DNA of 7,820 bases from Bacteroidales bacterium (GTDB lineage Bacteria; Bacteroidota; Bacteroidia; Bacteroidales; UBA7960): contig SLNX01000210.1 of assembly GCA_007132825.1 (NCBI GenBank), positions 1 through 7,820 on the forward strand, read 5' to 3'. This document shows, piece after piece, positions 6,758 through 7,820 of the stretch. A model generated the notes under the pieces. That model ran no database searches. It had not been told where the DNA came from and was given only the letters and a program-made list of their open reading frames with translations. The first letter of the stretch is position 1. Every line of letters begins with the position of its first letter. The position numbers and the translations under genes were made by a program.

Positions 6758-7699
6758 TCAGACTGCCTGCTGATCAGCGGTTTGCAATGCCAGCTCATGG
6801 CCTTCCATTTGCATGTTCCACTTGCGTTCAAAAATCTTTATCTTCCAGGAAAAACGATTCATGATTCTGTGTTGCTGCCTGTTCGGAAGGTATCTCAGTT
6901 CGTTTTTTTTGATGACGAAGGATAGGGCAAAACTTGTGTTGTTGGCCGAATCAAATTTTTGTTGAATGATCTTGCGTGACAAGTTAAGCAGATAGTCGTC
7001 CAGGCGATCTCCCAGCTTGTTGTCGAGCAACAGTTCCAGAAAACGTTTAACAATTGAGTCTTTCTCGATGGCGTATTCTCCGTTTTGTGAAAACAGCGGG
7101 TAATATTGCTTGATCCATCGGTTTGCTTCCAGCATTTTATTGTGAACATCTTTATTGTAAACCGGCATCAGAAAAGCAATTTCAGTAGCTGTAAATCGGT
7201 TTTTTTCCTGAATGTGCAGTTTGTCTTCATCAACAAAATAGTTAATGCAGAAATTCCGGTAAGAATTAAACAGGAAAACCTTCTTAAACAGCACGAGCAA
7301 TGTACGTGTGATCCATAACCTTCCGGGTTTTGTGACAATAAAATAGTCGATGTCATCCCTTTTGCCCATATAACCCTTTGATATGGATCCGGAGAGCATC
7401 ACCCCACGCACAAACGGGAAATGACTGATGATTCGGGAATACAAGCGTGCAGCCCGCATCCGGCTTTTTGCCCTTCTGTTTCCGTTAAGCCGTTTGTCGA
7501 CAAGGGCATCTTTGCTGCCGGCAAAATAGAAGCCACGGGAATAACTCAGCATGCCAGTGGCAACAAGGCTGTTCAGTTCCTGTAAAGCCTTGTCGGAGTG
7601 GTTGTCCGGAATTCCGGCAAACAGCAACAGCTCCTCCTGCGTGAGCGGGTAGGAAAAAATATCAAAATAAAGAAGTGTGCTGACCAGTTCCTCTTTCAT
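6758..7699 (-). CDS. Winged-helix/nucleotidyltransferase-domain protein
   Basis: The preferred product has 313 residues, starting at the ATG at 7699 (MKEELVSTLLYFDIFSYPLT). The frame extends to an ATG at 7768, but the extra 23 residues are cysteine- and threonine-rich and do not look conserved. Residues about 1-65 resemble a winged helix-turn-helix (LTQEELLLFAGI, then LVATGMLSYSRGFYF). Residues about 98-155 contain the polymerase-beta-type nucleotidyltransferase signature: LSGSISKGYMGKRDDIDYFIV, with G104-S105 and the metal-binding pair D116 and D118. The usual third acidic position is not obvious; CINYF, with N153, is near where I would expect it. The rest is helical and basic without a recognised domain. 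Such proteins transfer a nucleotide to a protein, RNA or small molecule, but the substrate cannot be read here. The winged helix may recognise a partner rather than DNA. It is the first gene of a two-gene unit with the downstream methyltransferase. The C-terminus reads ALQTADQQAV. Confidence 0.85.
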   Translation of the reverse strand: MKEELVSTLLYFDIFSYPLTQEELLLFAGIPDNHSDKALQELNSLVATGMLSYSRGFYFAGSKDALVDKRLNGNRRAKSRMRAARLYSRIISHFPFVRGVMLSGSISKGYMGKRDDIDYFIVTKPGRLWITRTLLVLFKKVFLFNSYRNFCINYFVDEDKLHIQEKNRFTATEIAFLMPVYNKDVHNKMLEANRWIKQYYPLFSQNGEYAIEKDSIVKRFLELLLDNKLGDRLDDYLLNLSRKIIQQKFDSANNTSFALSFVIKKNELRYLPNRQQHRIMNRFSWKIKIFERKWNMQMEGHELALQTADQQAV

Positions 7700-7724
7700 G
7701 ACAGTGAATTTCTGGCATAACGTA

Positions 7725-7805
7725 TTAACAGACATACATGTAAACGTGGTGAAACAGCGATGGTTCAATTTGATCTGCGAAAGCTTTTAATGTTTCAAGC
7801 TTCAT
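7725..7805 (-). CDS. Possible 26-residue small ORF upstream of the nucleotidyltransferase
   Basis: An ATG at 7805 opens a 26-codon frame (MKLETLKAFADQIEPSLF, then HHVYMYVC) ending in TAA at 7727-7725. It lies in the 5' leader of the nucleotidyltransferase gene, with its stop 25 bp before the preferred start. The first half is amphipathic and protein-like in composition. An in-frame TGA sits two codons upstream, so it is not the tail of a longer gene in this window unless that stop is a sequence error. It could be a leader peptide, a remnant of a decayed gene, or chance. No ribosome binding site is clear. Confidence 0.25.
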   Translation of the reverse strand: MKLETLKAFADQIEPSLFHHVYMYVC

Positions 7806-7820
7806 GACTCATAATTTGAA

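Noticed and set aside
7700..7768. N-terminal extension of the nucleotidyltransferase to the ATG at 7768
   Set aside because: The added residues (MNHRCFTTFTCMSVN) look unlike the domain, and the next ATG gives a natural start for the winged-helix segment.

Overview
The window looks like a chromosomal segment from a member of the Bacteroidota. The best evidence is the first gene. It ends in a type A C-terminal sorting domain of the type IX secretion system (T9SS), starting with IRVFPNPATTYLRI and ending in a short basic K-I-A-R tail. Weak or absent Shine-Dalgarno sequences and A-rich leaders before most starts fit the same phylum. I cannot place it to genus.

Layout, left to right. (1) Positions 2-2386 (+) hold the 3' part of a large secreted multidomain protein, a T9SS cargo with carboxypeptidase-regulatory-like, jelly-roll-like and fibronectin-like modules; its 5' end lies outside the window. 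(2) Positions 2387-2499 are a short non-coding gap with a perfect 14-bp palindrome and a 6-codon mini-ORF. (3) Positions 2500-4798 (+) are a two-gene overlapping unit: a short, kinase-less Wzz-type chain-length regulator, then a Wzy/WaaL-type membrane protein of the O-antigen ligase family. (4) Positions 4799-5023 are a repeat-rich intergenic patch with 7-bp tandem units, GCCCTGAAAGG modules and two hairpins. (5) Positions 5024-5989 (+) encode an NAD(P)-dependent epimerase/dehydratase-like protein of the extended SDR family with an atypical active site. (6) Positions 5921-7699 (-) are a two-gene unit, a winged-helix/nucleotidyltransferase protein followed by a class I SAM methyltransferase. 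The methyltransferase overlaps the epimerase tail-to-tail by 69 bp. (7) Positions 7700-7820 are mostly leader sequence, with a possible 26-codon ORF.

The middle and right of the window read as part of a cell-surface polysaccharide locus. The Wzz/Wzy pair would polymerise or transfer lipid-linked repeat units in the periplasm. The SDR protein could modify a nucleotide sugar. The methyltransferase and nucleotidyltransferase are of types often found as accessory genes in such loci, but their substrates cannot be read from sequence. I see no rRNA, tRNA, CRISPR array, transposase or phage gene. I do not see a clear undescribed multi-gene system. The items most worth checking are the SDR lacking its usual lysine, the coding overlap, the repeat patch and the leader structure before the Wzz-like gene.
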